Of a stretch of 64,000 bases of DNA, positions 24,838-33,685 are shown one piece after another. The stretch is from assembly GCA_032160705.1 (NCBI GenBank), contig JAVHVE010000003.1, forward strand, positions 21,774 through 85,773. Direction: 5' to 3'. The notes below the pieces were generated by a model, which was given only the letters and a program-made list of their open reading frames with translations, did no database searches and was not told the DNA's origin. Source of the DNA: QHXM01 sp032160705. Lineage in GTDB: Bacteria; Acidobacteriota; Blastocatellia; Pyrinomonadales; Pyrinomonadaceae. Positions within the stretch are counted from its first letter, which is position 1. Every line of letters begins with the position of its first letter. Made by a program: the position numbers and the translations under genes.

Positions 24838-26181
24838 CTAGTTCGATTGGAGTGCGTGTGAGGCGCGCTCCTGTTCTTTTGTCTGCGAAACAGATTGCGA
24901 GTCTTCCGCTTCTTCCATTTCTTGAACAGGCAGTTCGATAGCGAATGTTGAGCCTTGGCCGGGGGTTGATTGAACATCCACGTCGCCACCATGCGCGCGT
25001 GCGAGGTGCTTGACGATGGCGAGCCCCAGGCCTGTCCCTCCCATTTCGCGCGAGCGGGCGCGGTCTACTCTGTAGAAGCGCTCGAAGATGCGCTTGACGT
25101 GTTCGGGCGGAATGCCGTCGCCCGTGTCGATGACAGTAATACGGTCGCGCGCCTCCACCCGCTTGTGTCTGATTGTTACAGAGCCCTCTTCGCGGTTGAA
25201 CTTGATCGCGTTGTCAACGAGATTCGTCAACATCTGTTCGAGGCGGCGCGCATCTGCGAAGACGATTGCGTCAAGAGAAACTTTGTTGTTGAGCGTCACA
25301 CGGCGCGCGGCGGCGCGTGAGGCGAGCGCGGTCAGAACGTCGTTGACCAACGCGCTCAAGGGTACGGGTTCGATTGCGACCTCGACCGTCCCGGCTTCGA
25401 TGGCTGATAGCTCCAGAATGTCGTCTATTAGATTGTGCATCCGCTCCGCGTTCTTGCGGATGATGGAGAGGAAGCGGCGATTGCTCGCTTGATCCTCCAT
25501 CGCTCCATCTTCCAGCGTCTCGACGAAAGCGATGATGGAGGTGAGCGGCGTGCGCAATTCGTGCGAGACGTTCGAGAGAAATTCCTGTCGCACGCGCTCC
25601 AACCTTTCAAGGCGTGTGATGTCGAAGAAGACGCCCAGCGCACCCTGAGAGTTCTCCTCCGTATCGAGTCGTAAGGGAACTACCCTTAAATCAAAGATTG
25701 GCCCGCCTGAGCCCTGCATCTCGACTTTACTGCCAGCCTGTTCGCGTCTATTGAGCGTGGAGGTGAAGACGGAATGAATTGCCGGGTTGCGCGTCAAATC
25801 AGATAGGCGTCGCCCTTCAGGCGCGATTTTACTTGGGCCGAAAATCTCCCGCGCGGCACGGTTTGACGCGACGACGTGCTTCTCCCCGTCCACGACCAGC
25901 ACGCCCTCGCGCATGCCGCTCATTATCACTTCAAGTAGTGCACCCGCACGCACCTCGGCGCGGCGCGCCTCTTTTATTCGCGCATCAGAAGGGTCAGCTA
26001 CGGTGGGCGCTTTCTCTTTCATATCTTCCCGCAAGTCTGAGAAGAGCTTTCCCAGAATTACGCCCGCCAGAAGCGAAAAGAAAATAGCTAGCCTTGTGCG
26101 CAGGGTCCAGACGGAACTAACGAGCAGTCCTGCCGTCACCATGCTCGACATGAAAAGAATAAACTTGCGCAGAGGAGACAT
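24838..26181 (-). CDS. phoR: Phosphate-regulon-type sensor histidine kinase
   Basis: 447 residues from ATG 26181; an earlier TTG (26220) lies in the hairpin and is not favoured. Two N-terminal membrane helices (KFILFMSSMVTAGLLV and RLAIFFSLLAGVILG), then a PAS domain (about 85-190: MREGVLVVDGEKHVVASN), HisKA with FLSNVSHELRTPLTSI, and HATPase_c with NLVDNAIKF, DTGDGIP and GGTGLGLAIVKHL. With phoB upstream and pst genes beyond, it is the phosphate-sensing kinase. It is the last gene of the operon. Confidence 0.93.
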   Translation of the reverse strand: MSPLRKFILFMSSMVTAGLLVSSVWTLRTRLAIFFSLLAGVILGKLFSDLREDMKEKAPTVADPSDARIKEARRAEVRAGALLEVIMSGMREGVLVVDGEKHVVASNRAAREIFGPSKIAPEGRRLSDLTRNPAIHSVFTSTLNRREQAGSKVEMQGSGGPIFDLRVVPLRLDTEENSQGALGVFFDITRLERLERVRQEFLSNVSHELRTPLTSIIAFVETLEDGAMEDQASNRRFLSIIRKNAERMHNLIDDILELSAIEAGTVEVAIEPVPLSALVNDVLTALASRAAARRVTLNNKVSLDAIVFADARRLEQMLTNLVDNAIKFNREEGSVTIRHKRVEARDRITVIDTGDGIPPEHVKRIFERFYRVDRARSREMGGTGLGLAIVKHLARAHGGDVDVQSTPGQGSTFAIELPVQEMEEAEDSQSVSQTKEQERASHALQSN

Positions 26182-26197
26182 AAAGATACTGATGTAG

Positions 26198-26256
26198 AAC
26201 GAGCGGCGAGTGACGGGCAAGATTTAGCGTTTAATATTCACTCGTCGCTCGTCGTT
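26198..26256. repeat. Short heptamer hairpin, GAGCGGC/GAGTGAC type
   Basis: Left arm 26198-26216 (AACGAGCGGCGAGTGACGG) pairs with right arm 26238-26256. It separates phoB from phoR, and its right arm encodes the last residues of PhoB (TTSDE). Confidence 0.78.
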
Positions 26257-26945
26257 GATTTTTGCGAGCAGCCGACGAAACGATAGCCGACGCCGATGAC
26301 TGTTTCGATGCAGTCGCTGCAATCCCCGAGTTTTTGGCGGAGGCGGCGGATGTGTACGTCGAGCGTTCGCGTGTCGCCGTAATATTGATGACCCCACACG
26401 TCATCGAGCAGGCGCTGGCGCGTGGCGACACGTCCCGCGCTTTTTGCGAGCATTGAGAGCAGCGCAAATTCTTTGCGCGTCAGCTTGATGTTTGTCCCAT
26501 CGCAGGTGACATGCATATCTGCGAAATCAATCGTCAAACGACCGTCTTCATAACGCGCAACAGAGCTTTCATCAACGCGCCGCAGCACGGCGCGCACCCG
26601 CGCCATCAATTCGCGCACCGAAAAAGGCTTCGTGATGTAATCATCCGCGCCGAGATCGAAGCCACTGATGCGGTCAGCTTCCGACACACGTGCCGTCAGC
26701 ATAATAATCGGCGTGCGCCGCGTGGCAGGCTCGCGCCGCAGACGGCGGCAAAGCTCCGTGCCGCTCATGCCCGGCAGCATCAGATCGAGAATCACCAGCG
26801 CCGGCGGATTCTTCGCGTCGAGCGCGGCCACGAGACCTTTTTCTCCGGTCTCAGCAATCCGCGCCGACCATCCCTCGCGCTCAAGATTGTACCGCAGGCT
26901 CTCCGCGATGTCCGGGTCGTCTTCGACAATCAGTACAGGACGCAT
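26238..26945 (-). CDS. phoB: Phosphate-regulon-type response regulator
   Basis: 235 residues from ATG 26945. The receiver domain has PVLIVEDDPDIAES (acidic pocket), LVILDLMLPGMSG (phospho-acceptor Asp) and the Lys in DDYITKPFSVREL. The C-terminal winged helix (LTRKEFALLSMLAKSAG, TRTLDVHIRRLRQKLGD, IETVIGVGYRFV) is the OmpR/PhoB type. The direct-repeat site upstream of pstS is a candidate target. The ordinary end is near YRFV; the residues after it are hairpin-encoded. Confidence 0.93.
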   Translation of the reverse strand: MRPVLIVEDDPDIAESLRYNLEREGWSARIAETGEKGLVAALDAKNPPALVILDLMLPGMSGTELCRRLRREPATRRTPIIMLTARVSEADRISGFDLGADDYITKPFSVRELMARVRAVLRRVDESSVARYEDGRLTIDFADMHVTCDGTNIKLTRKEFALLSMLAKSAGRVATRQRLLDDVWGHQYYGDTRTLDVHIRRLRQKLGDCSDCIETVIGVGYRFVGCSQKSTTSDE

Positions 26946-26949
26946 AAAT

Positions 26950-27033
26950 GTAGGGATGAAAGGGTTTGAGTGAATCGCACATCGAACCATTGATTCAATG
27001 GCTTTCATTCATCCCTCATCCCTCATCCCTTCG
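26950..27033. repeat. Degenerate heptamer element, CATCCCT type
   Basis: Three tandem CATCCCT units (about 27009-27030) lie just after the phoU stop, with a short complement (AGGGATGAAAG) near 26953. A small inner palindrome CCATTGATTCAATGG sits in the loop. Left pairing is weak compared with the other copies, so this may be a decayed element. Confidence 0.55.
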
Positions 27034-27693
27034 TTAGTTGCTGTGCTTGATAAATTGGGCTTGCGTCATGTAGACCGTCAGCTCGCAGATGTCCGTGACG
27101 TAATCGGCGATGCGCTCGATGTGCTTGGCGACAAAGAGCAGCCGGGCGGCGCGGCGCGTCGTCGCGGAGTCGGCCACCATCATGTCAATCAGTTTGTTAA
27201 AGATGCGATTGTAGGTTTCGTCTATCTCGTCGTCGCGCATGATGACCTCGCGGGCGGCTGCCGCATCGTTCGAGGTGAAAGCGTCGAGCGCGGCGTGGAG
27301 CATCAGGGCGGCGTGCTCGGCCATGCGCGGCAAATCCACGTAAACGTTCAACTGCGGCTCGTCGTTGAGGTCAACGACGGCGCGGGCGATGTTGCAGGCG
27401 TGGTCGGCGATGCGCTCCAGGATGGGAGCAATCTTTGCCACCGAGATGACGAAGCGCAGGTCGCGCGCCGCAGGCTGCCGAAGGGCGATGATGTCAACGC
27501 AGAGCCGGTCAATCTCGACTTCCAGTTGATCTATGTCGTCATCGCCCGCGAGGACTGCCTGCGCCGTTTCGCTGTCGCGCTCGGCAAGCGCGAAGGTGGC
27601 GCGCTCCAGCGCCGTCTCCGTCTCGCCGCCGAGCAGCAACAGGCGGTCACGCAGATGGTCTAGGTCGCGATCAAGTCGTCTGTGTTGTTCCAT
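27034..27693 (-). CDS. phoU: Phosphate signalling complex protein PhoU
   Basis: 219 residues forming two three-helix repeats, each with the metal-binding pattern: ARDLRFVISVAKIAPILERIADHA-type in the first and RRAARLLFVAKHIERIADYV in the second. PhoU links Pst transporter activity to PhoR inhibition. It lies between pstB and phoB in the usual order. Its start abuts the GTGGTCA hairpin and no Shine-Dalgarno sequence is visible. Confidence 0.95.
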   Translation of the reverse strand: MEQHRRLDRDLDHLRDRLLLLGGETETALERATFALAERDSETAQAVLAGDDDIDQLEVEIDRLCVDIIALRQPAARDLRFVISVAKIAPILERIADHACNIARAVVDLNDEPQLNVYVDLPRMAEHAALMLHAALDAFTSNDAAAAREVIMRDDEIDETYNRIFNKLIDMMVADSATTRRAARLLFVAKHIERIADYVTDICELTVYMTQAQFIKHSN

Positions 27694-27695
27694 GA

Positions 27696-27778
27696 CTCAG
27701 TGGTCAGTGGTCAGTGGTCAGTGAACAGCCAAAACAGCGTGTTGCTTGTTTTTAACTGACCACCGACCACTGACCACT
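27696..27778. repeat. Heptamer hairpin, GTGGTCA type
   Basis: Left arm 27696-27723 and right arm 27755-27778, a long perfect match apart from one base. It fills the gap between pstB (stop at 27783) and phoU (ATG ending at 27693). Confidence 0.9.
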
Positions 27779-27782
27779 CCTT

Positions 27783-28637
27783 TCATCCAAATCGCCCCGT
27801 GATGTAATCCTCCGTCAGCTTCTCGTCAGGGTTGGTGAACATTCGCTCCGTGTCGTTGACTTCGATCAGCTTGCCGAGCCAGAAGAAGGCCGTCTGGTCA
27901 GAGACGCGGGCGGCCTGCTGCATGTTATGCGTCACGATGGCGATGGTGTACTCCTTCTTCAGCTCAACAATCAACTCTTCAATCTTCTGTGTGGCAATCG
28001 GGTCAAGGGCGGACGCGGGTTCATCCATCAGGACGACTTCGGGACGGACAGCAAGTGCGCGTGCGATGCACAGGCGCTGCTGCTGCCCACCGGAGAGACT
28101 GAGCGCGGAAGATTTCAATCGGTCTTTGACTTCAGGCCAGAGCGCTGCGTCCGTCAGAGCTTTCTCGACACGCTCGCTCAAATCTATTTTGCTCGATGCC
28201 ATGCGATTGATGCGCAGGCCGTAGGCGACGTTATCGAAGATGGATTTGGGAAAGGGGTTCGATTTCTGAAAGACCATCCCGACTTTACGCCGCAACTCGA
28301 CCACGTCCGTGCCGGGCGCGTAAATATCCTGCCCATCAATCTCAACACTACCTTCAACGCGCGTCGCCGGAATGGTGTCGTTCATTCGGTTGAGCGTCCG
28401 CAGGAAAGTTGACTTGCCGCAGCCTGAAGGCCCGATGAAAGCCATCACCATTCGTTCGGGGATTTCCAGCGAAATGTGATGCAAAGCCTGCGCGCGACCG
28501 TAGAAAAAGTTCATGTCGCGGATGCTGATCTTCGTTCCCGCGCCAGTGCCTTCCGTCCACGTGGACGAATCTCGCTCCTCACCCCGCGATTCAGGCACGA
28601 AGGGCTTCGGCGCAGTTGTTTGAGTCGGAGTAGACAT
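27783..28637 (-). CDS. pstB: Phosphate ABC transporter ATP-binding protein
   Basis: 284 residues. It energises high-affinity phosphate import with PstCA. Walker A GPSGCGKSTFLRTLNRMND, Q-loop GMVFQKSNPFPKSI, signature LSGGQQQRLCIARAL, Walker B VVLMDEPASALDP and the switch His in AIVTHNMQQAAR are all present. ITGRFG is the standard PstB C-terminus. The first about 35 residues are a variable extension. The start codon is 3 bases from a hairpin arm. Confidence 0.97.
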   Translation of the reverse strand: MSTPTQTTAPKPFVPESRGEERDSSTWTEGTGAGTKISIRDMNFFYGRAQALHHISLEIPERMVMAFIGPSGCGKSTFLRTLNRMNDTIPATRVEGSVEIDGQDIYAPGTDVVELRRKVGMVFQKSNPFPKSIFDNVAYGLRINRMASSKIDLSERVEKALTDAALWPEVKDRLKSSALSLSGGQQQRLCIARALAVRPEVVLMDEPASALDPIATQKIEELIVELKKEYTIAIVTHNMQQAARVSDQTAFFWLGKLIEVNDTERMFTNPDEKLTEDYITGRFG

Positions 28638-28640
28638 AAA

Positions 28641-28749
28641 AGCAGGAGACAGAAGTCAGAAGACAGGAGACAGAAGAAAAGCATAACTGTGACAGCGGTT
28701 CTCTGCTTCTTTATTCTGACTTCTGTCTCCTGTCTTCTGTATTCTTCTT
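28641..28749. repeat. Heptamer hairpin, GACAGAA/GTCAGAA type
   Basis: Left arm 28641-28676 and right arm 28711-28749. The loop contains GCGGTTCTCTGCTTCTT, closely related to loop cores at 18376, 48659 and 51707 although the arms there are AAAAGGT. It lies between pstA and pstB. Confidence 0.92.
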
Positions 28750-28750
28750 T

Positions 28751-29596
28751 TCAATCTTTCTTCCTCGTAAAAAATCGCACGATGAGATTGATTGCCAGAA
28801 TGATGGTCATTAAAACCAGTGTGGCCGCCCACGCCTGCGCGTGCCATTCATCGTAAGGCGAGATGGCATAGTTGTAAATCTGTACGGTCAAGCTGGCCAT
28901 CGGTTGATCGAGATACGTGTTGAAAAAGCGGCTGCCGAAAGCTGTAAAGAGCAGCGGCGCGGTCTCGCCCGAAACGCGCGCGATGGCGAGCATCGCCCCC
29001 GTCGCAATTCCTGAAGCCGCTGCCGGAAGCACCACTCCCATCATCACCCTCCATTGCGGAGCGCCGAGCGCGAGCGCGCCTTCGCGCAAGGATACGGGGA
29101 CAAGACGAATCATCTCTTCGGTTGTGCGCGTCACAATCGGAATCATCACCACCGCCAGCGCGATGCCCCCGGCGAGCGCCGAATAGTGCCTCATCGGAAG
29201 CACGATCAGGGTATAGACGAAGACGCCGACGACGATTGAAGGAACGCCCGTCAAGGTGTCTGTGATGAAGCGCACGGTGTGTCCGAACCAGCCGCTGCCA
29301 AACTCCGCCAGGTAAACTCCGCCCGCAATGCCGATGGGTAAACCGATGGCAGAAGCAAGTGCGAGCAGGATGAGTGTTCCGACAATCGCGTGGCCAATGC
29401 CGCCGCCTTCGCCGACAGGCTTCGGCGTGTCCGTCAAAAATTGGAAGCTGATCGAAGTTATGCCGCGATAAGCGATGTAGCCGAGAATCAACAGGAGAAT
29501 CGTGACGGCGATGACGGTGCAGGCAGCCGTCAAACTCGTCATGATGGCGTTCGTCAGACGGCGATGATTGAGGCGGGGTAAATGGGTTGCCGCCAT
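28751..29596 (-). CDS. pstA: Phosphate ABC transporter permease PstA
   Basis: 281 residues from ATG 29596, one base after the pstC stop; a longer frame upstream overlaps pstC and is rejected. Six membrane helices are predicted. The permease EAA-type loop is seen in LREGALALGAPQWRVMMGVVLPAAASG, shared with PstC. It forms the membrane channel with PstC. Spacing shows tight translational coupling. Confidence 0.94.
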   Translation of the reverse strand: MAATHLPRLNHRRLTNAIMTSLTAACTVIAVTILLLILGYIAYRGITSISFQFLTDTPKPVGEGGGIGHAIVGTLILLALASAIGLPIGIAGGVYLAEFGSGWFGHTVRFITDTLTGVPSIVVGVFVYTLIVLPMRHYSALAGGIALAVVMIPIVTRTTEEMIRLVPVSLREGALALGAPQWRVMMGVVLPAAASGIATGAMLAIARVSGETAPLLFTAFGSRFFNTYLDQPMASLTVQIYNYAISPYDEWHAQAWAATLVLMTIILAINLIVRFFTRKKD

Positions 29597-29597
29597 C

Positions 29598-30599
29598 TTA
29601 AGTCGCCCTCGCTGTTCCGCTCGTGCCGCGCGTGACGCTCCAGACGAGCAGTTTGGCAATGCCGTTGACGATGAAAGTCACTAGAAAGAGAATCAAACCG
29701 ATTTCGACAAGCGCGCTCAGGTACAACTCATCCGTCGCTTCCGTAAATTCGTTGGCAATGACTGAAGCGATGGTGTATGACGGGTCGAAAAACGATGCGC
29801 TGATTTCGGGACGATTGCCGATGACCATCGTGACGGCCATCGTCTCGCCCAGTGCGCGTCCCAAGCCGAGAATGATTGCTCCCGCTATTCCTGAAGAAGC
29901 ATTTGCCAGCACGACGCGCGTCGTTTCCCAACGGGTTGCGCCGAGCGCGAGCGCCGCTTCACGTTGCGAGACGGGCACGGCGGTCAAGACATCCCTGACC
30001 ACAGCAGAGATGATTGGCGTAATCATAATGGCCAGGATGATGCCGCCCGTGAGCAGCCCGATGCCGGTGGGCGAGCCTTGAAAAAGCGGCAGCCAGCCAA
30101 ACATGCGCGCCAGAAATGGATCAACGTATTCGCGCAGGAAGGGCGCGAGGACGAAGATGCCCCAGAGACCGTAAACGACCGAAGGGATAGAGGCGAGCAG
30201 TTCGACCAAAAATGCGATGGGGCGCGCAAGCCCGCGCGGCGCTTGTTCAACCAGAAAGACGGCGCCACCAAGCGAGAGGGGAACGGCGATAGTGAGCGCG
30301 ATGAGCGAAGACATCACCGTGCCGTAGATGAATGGCAGCGCGCCGAATTCGCTTCCGGCTGGATTCCATGTCTGTCCCGTCAGAAATCCCCAGCCGAATT
30401 TATCAATCGAGAGCTTTGAATTGACCGACATTGAGACGATCATCGAACCGACGATCAGGAGCAGAATAAGCGCGCTCAGGAATAGCAGGGCGCGAAACAC
30501 CGCATCGCCCCGGCTGCCCGTAGGCGATAGAGCACGCCGCCAGTTCCACGCACGCGCGTGCGCGCCGAACTCATCGGCTGGGGATGGAACTCTGGACAT
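29598..30599 (-). CDS. pstC: Phosphate ABC transporter permease PstC
   Basis: 333 residues. An N-terminal cytoplasmic stretch of about 35 residues precedes six membrane helices. FGWGFLTGQTWNP is the PstC periplasmic signature, and SQREAALALGATRWETTRVVL is the EAA loop that contacts PstB. It lies directly before pstA. A 320-base gap with a large inverted repeat separates it from pstS. Confidence 0.95.
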   Translation of the reverse strand: MSRVPSPADEFGAHARAWNWRRALSPTGSRGDAVFRALLFLSALILLLIVGSMIVSMSVNSKLSIDKFGWGFLTGQTWNPAGSEFGALPFIYGTVMSSLIALTIAVPLSLGGAVFLVEQAPRGLARPIAFLVELLASIPSVVYGLWGIFVLAPFLREYVDPFLARMFGWLPLFQGSPTGIGLLTGGIILAIMITPIISAVVRDVLTAVPVSQREAALALGATRWETTRVVLANASSGIAGAIILGLGRALGETMAVTMVIGNRPEISASFFDPSYTIASVIANEFTEATDELYLSALVEIGLILFLVTFIVNGIAKLLVWSVTRGTSGTARAT

Positions 30600-30923
30600 A
30601 ATTAAATGCGGGAAGACGTGCTGATTGAATCATTGGTTCACGCGCGGTATGCGGCTGAACTATGAAGCAATGTATCGCAAGTCTCTCGATCAGCTCCGCA
30701 GGAGCGGCAGAAGGTAGCCACAGGCCAAGCCGTAGGCGCAGCCACTGGAATAGTAATCATCAATGGTCGCGTCCTAAAGGGGCGCGCAGATGACTAGCGC
30801 GTCATTTGTCCCCGCGCACCTTGCGGCGCGCGAATGATTTCCCTTGATCTTAACCAGTGGCTGCGGCTACGCCTTACCACTGGCTACCTTCTGCCGCCGC
30901 TCTCGCGGCTCATTAAATTGCTC
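30600..30923. other. Gap between pstS and pstC
   Basis: 324 bases, noncoding as far as can be seen. Most is occupied by the large inverted repeat at 30692-30910. If pstS and pstCAB share one transcript, this structure lies in it and could raise pstS mRNA stability or partially terminate. Confidence 0.5.
30692..30910. repeat. Long imperfect inverted-repeat element
   Basis: Left arm about 30692-30750 (GGAGCGGCAGAAGGTAGCCA...GCAGCCACTGG) and right arm about 30855-30910 (CCAGTGGCTGCGG...TGGCTACCTTCTGCCGC) match over roughly 57 bases with several differences. The centre carries further small GC-rich palindromes. The units are not heptamers, so this is a different element class from the hairpins. 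Confidence 0.8.
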
Positions 30924-32015
30924 TCATTTTTGCTGTCTCAATGGTTTTCCGCCGGAAGTGATCGAGTTAATCTTGGCTTCGGCGCGTTTGACGATTTCTT
31001 CAGGAAGCGGGGCGTATTGCAAGTCCTTCGCATACTTTTCGCCGTCGTGAATGCCCCACCAGAGGAAATCAACGAGGAGTTTGCCTTTGACGGCGTCCTT
31101 CTGATCTTGATAGACGAGGATATAGGTGTAGCTCGAAATCGGATAGACACTCGCGCCCGCAGCATCCGTGATTGAAGCGCGCAGGTCTTCCGGGATGCTT
31201 CCGACAGTTTCGGCAGCCGCTGCCGTGACGGCATCCAGCGACGGCTCGACGAAGTTGCCCGATTTATTTTTGATGGGTGCGACTGGCATTTTGTTCTGCA
31301 CGGCGTAGGCCAGTTCGACGTAGCCGATGGTGTTGGGCGTATTCTTAATCTGGCCTGTGACGCCCTCATTGCCTTTGCCGCCGATGCCCGTCGGCCACTG
31401 TGGCGATTTGTTCCTTCCGACTTTCTCTTTCCATTCGGGGCTGACTTTCGACAGGTAGTCTGTGAAAACATCGGATGTGCCGCTGCCGTCGGAGCGATGG
31501 ACGACCGTAATCTCCGTGTTCGGAAGATTGACGCCCTCGTTGTCACGCTTAATCCGTTCGTCGTCCCACTTCTTTATCTTGCCGAGGAAAATGTCTGCAA
31601 TCACTTCGGGCGAGAAGCGCAGATGCTGCGAGATGCCCGGCAAGTTATAGGTCAGCACGACTGCGCCGAGCACCGTCGGAACATGGAGAATTTCGGCGGG
31701 GGCGGTTTTCAATTCGGCGTCGGTCATCGGCCCGTCGGATGCGCCAAAATCAACGGTCTGTTTCAAGATGCCCTGAATGCCCGCGCCTGAGCCTTGCGAG
31801 TTGTAGTCAATTCGCGCGTTTGCGTTGAGCTTGCCATACTCGCTCATCCATTTCTGGTAGAGCGGATAGGGAAAGGTCGCGCCCATGCCGTTCAGGCGAA
31901 CTGCGCTGCCGCCTTCAACGCCGCCCGGTTGGCCGCTGCAACCAAACGACAGCACAAGGAGAGACAGGATAAGAAGCGCGGAAGCGGCGCGTGTCAGCAT
32001 TTTCAGAGGGGGCAT
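30924..32015 (-). CDS. pstS: Phosphate-binding lipoprotein PstS
   Basis: 363 residues from ATG 32015, which has AAGGAG 9 bases upstream. The signal peptide ends in a lipobox-like LSFGC, so it is probably a lipoprotein. Phosphate-binding loops are seen in GMGATFPYPLYQKWM, YNSQGSGAGIQGI, DFGASDGPMTD and HRSDGSGTSDVFTDYL. It captures phosphate for PstCAB. It is the first gene of the pst-pho operon, with the candidate Pho box upstream. Confidence 0.96.
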   Translation of the reverse strand: MPPLKMLTRAASALLILSLLVLSFGCSGQPGGVEGGSAVRLNGMGATFPYPLYQKWMSEYGKLNANARIDYNSQGSGAGIQGILKQTVDFGASDGPMTDAELKTAPAEILHVPTVLGAVVLTYNLPGISQHLRFSPEVIADIFLGKIKKWDDERIKRDNEGVNLPNTEITVVHRSDGSGTSDVFTDYLSKVSPEWKEKVGRNKSPQWPTGIGGKGNEGVTGQIKNTPNTIGYVELAYAVQNKMPVAPIKNKSGNFVEPSLDAVTAAAAETVGSIPEDLRASITDAAGASVYPISSYTYILVYQDQKDAVKGKLLVDFLWWGIHDGEKYAKDLQYAPLPEEIVKRAEAKINSITSGGKPLRQQK

Positions 32016-32081
32016 GAGAGCATCTCCTTCGATACTTTTTAGAGGCTTCAAAGGATGGAAGGTTAACCGGGCAATGTTACA

Positions 32082-32103
32082 TTCATCTGAACTTCATCCG
32101 AAC
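32082..32103 (-). promoter_or_regulatory. Candidate Pho box upstream of pstS
   Basis: Two adjacent 11-bp direct repeats, TTCATCTGAAC and TTCATCCGAAC (plus-strand reading), lie 67-88 bases before the pstS start. PhoB family boxes are tandem repeats with an 11-bp period, so spacing and position fit, although the sequence differs from the E. coli consensus. It also lies upstream of the divergent EamA gene. Confidence 0.6.
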
Positions 32104-32150
32104 TTAGTGTTAACAACGCTGTGCCCGGATTGCACTTGATTTCATAAACG

Positions 32151-33206
32151 ATGAGCCTCCGGTTTATGATGTGGTGGATGCCCCGGCAATCTGTAGATCA
32201 TGAGCTTGAGGTGGTTGAACCGAATGCTCCGCCCGTGCCGCTTGCGGTTCGGAAAGCAGCGAGCAGGAGTTTGCCGCGCCGTTTGGCCGCGACTCATCGT
32301 TCAAAACTCCCCATCATCATCTGGCTTGTCCTGGCCTTGATCTGGGGCTCGACGTGGCTTTTTATCAAGCTCGGCCTCGAAGATTTGCCGCCTTTCACGT
32401 TCGCGGGCATCCGGTTCGTCATCGCAGCAATCATTCTTCTGATTGTGATTGCCGCTCGTCGGCGACCGCTGCCTCGTGCAGGCCGCGATTGGGCTTTGAT
32501 TGCGGGCACAGGTATCCTGGCCTTCAGCTTCAATTACGGGCTGCTCTTCTGGGGAGAACAGCGCACCTCTTCGGGTCTCGCCGCCGTCCTTCAGACGATT
32601 ATCCCTGTCTTCGGGCTTGTCCTCGCCCACCTGCATCTGCCGGAGGAACGCATCACGTGGCCGAAACTCATCGGCGTGATCTTGGGAATAGCGGGCGTGG
32701 CGCTCATCTTCTCTAATCAGATGGCTGCGGGCGGGCGCGACGCGTTTCAGGGAAGCGTGGCGATTGTCGTCGGCGCGTTCGGAGCCGCTTACTCCAACGT
32801 CTTGATTAAGTCGCGCGGAGGCCATCTGGATTACGCGGCGCTCGCCGCCGGACAGATGATCTTCGGCCTCGTGCCGCTGCTCATCGTCGGAACTGTCTTC
32901 GAGGGGAATCCATTAAAGTTGCATTGGACGCCGCTGGCTGTAATCTCACTTTTTTACCTGGCGCTCGTCGGCTCGGCGGTGGCTTTTCTCTTGTACTACT
33001 GGCTAGTGAGGCACATGGAGGTGACGAAGACGATGTTGATCTCGCTCGTCACTCCGCTCATCGCCGTCAGTCTGGGGATGATGGTGCGCGGTGAAGAGTT
33101 GACGTGGAGAATTGCTGTAGGCGGTGCTTGCATCATGGCCGGAATCGGTGTGGTTGTGCTGCGGAGAATGAAGCGCGTGTTAGCAGGAGATGAGGTGAAG
33201 AGATGA
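32151..33206 (+). CDS. EamA/DMT family transporter
   Basis: 351 residues at most. Ten membrane helices in two EamA repeats (IIIWLVLALIWGSTWLFIKL; later AFGAAYSNVLIKSRG). Members export metabolites such as amino acids or purines; the substrate here is unknown. The start is uncertain because ATGs at 32151, 32166, 32169 and 32178 are all possible and the first about 50 residues are not part of the fold. It overlaps the GNAT gene by 4 bases. Confidence 0.88.
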   Translation: MSLRFMMWWMPRQSVDHELEVVEPNAPPVPLAVRKAASRSLPRRLAATHRSKLPIIIWLVLALIWGSTWLFIKLGLEDLPPFTFAGIRFVIAAIILLIVIAARRRPLPRAGRDWALIAGTGILAFSFNYGLLFWGEQRTSSGLAAVLQTIIPVFGLVLAHLHLPEERITWPKLIGVILGIAGVALIFSNQMAAGGRDAFQGSVAIVVGAFGAAYSNVLIKSRGGHLDYAALAAGQMIFGLVPLLIVGTVFEGNPLKLHWTPLAVISLFYLALVGSAVAFLLYYWLVRHMEVTKTMLISLVTPLIAVSLGMMVRGEELTWRIAVGGACIMAGIGVVVLRRMKRVLAGDEVKR

Positions 33207-33685
33207 TTCAAGAATACAGGCGTGGGCCTTACGTCATCAGTACGGATCGGGCGCGGCTCGACTTCAATGTCATTCACAACTTTCTGACGAACTCTTCTTA
33301 CTGGGCAGTGGGACGAAAACTGGAAACTGTCAGGCGCTCAATCGAGCATTCGCTCCCGTTCGGTCTCTATGACAATGAGAAGCAGGTAGGCTTTGCGCGA
33401 GTCGTCACCGATTACGCGACTTTCGCCTGGCTGGCGGACGTGTTCGTGCTGGAAGAAGCGCGAGGTCTTGGCCTGGGCACATGGCTCGTCGAAGTGATTC
33501 TCGCGCATCCTGAGTTGCAAGGTTTCCGCCGGTGGACGCTCGCCACCAAGGACGCTCACGAAATTTACCGCAAGTTCGGATTCTCTGAACTGAAACGCCC
33601 CGAACGGTGGATGGAGAGGCGCGACCCTGACACGCAGGAAACGCCGGATTACTGGGCTGATGAAATGAATGCTCAAAGCAGTTAG
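33203..33685 (+). CDS. GNAT family N-acetyltransferase
   Basis: 160 residues. Motif A appears as VLEEARGLGLGTWLVEVIL (acetyl-CoA pyrophosphate loop), preceded by the strand FARVVTDYATFAWLADVFV, and KDAHEIYRKFGFSEL is motif B. It resembles the subgroup of short GNATs starting MIQEY-x-ISTDRARLDF. The start overlaps the transporter stop (ATGA), so the two are translationally coupled. The acceptor is unknown. Confidence 0.9.
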   Translation: MIQEYRRGPYVISTDRARLDFNVIHNFLTNSSYWAVGRKLETVRRSIEHSLPFGLYDNEKQVGFARVVTDYATFAWLADVFVLEEARGLGLGTWLVEVILAHPELQGFRRWTLATKDAHEIYRKFGFSELKRPERWMERRDPDTQETPDYWADEMNAQSS

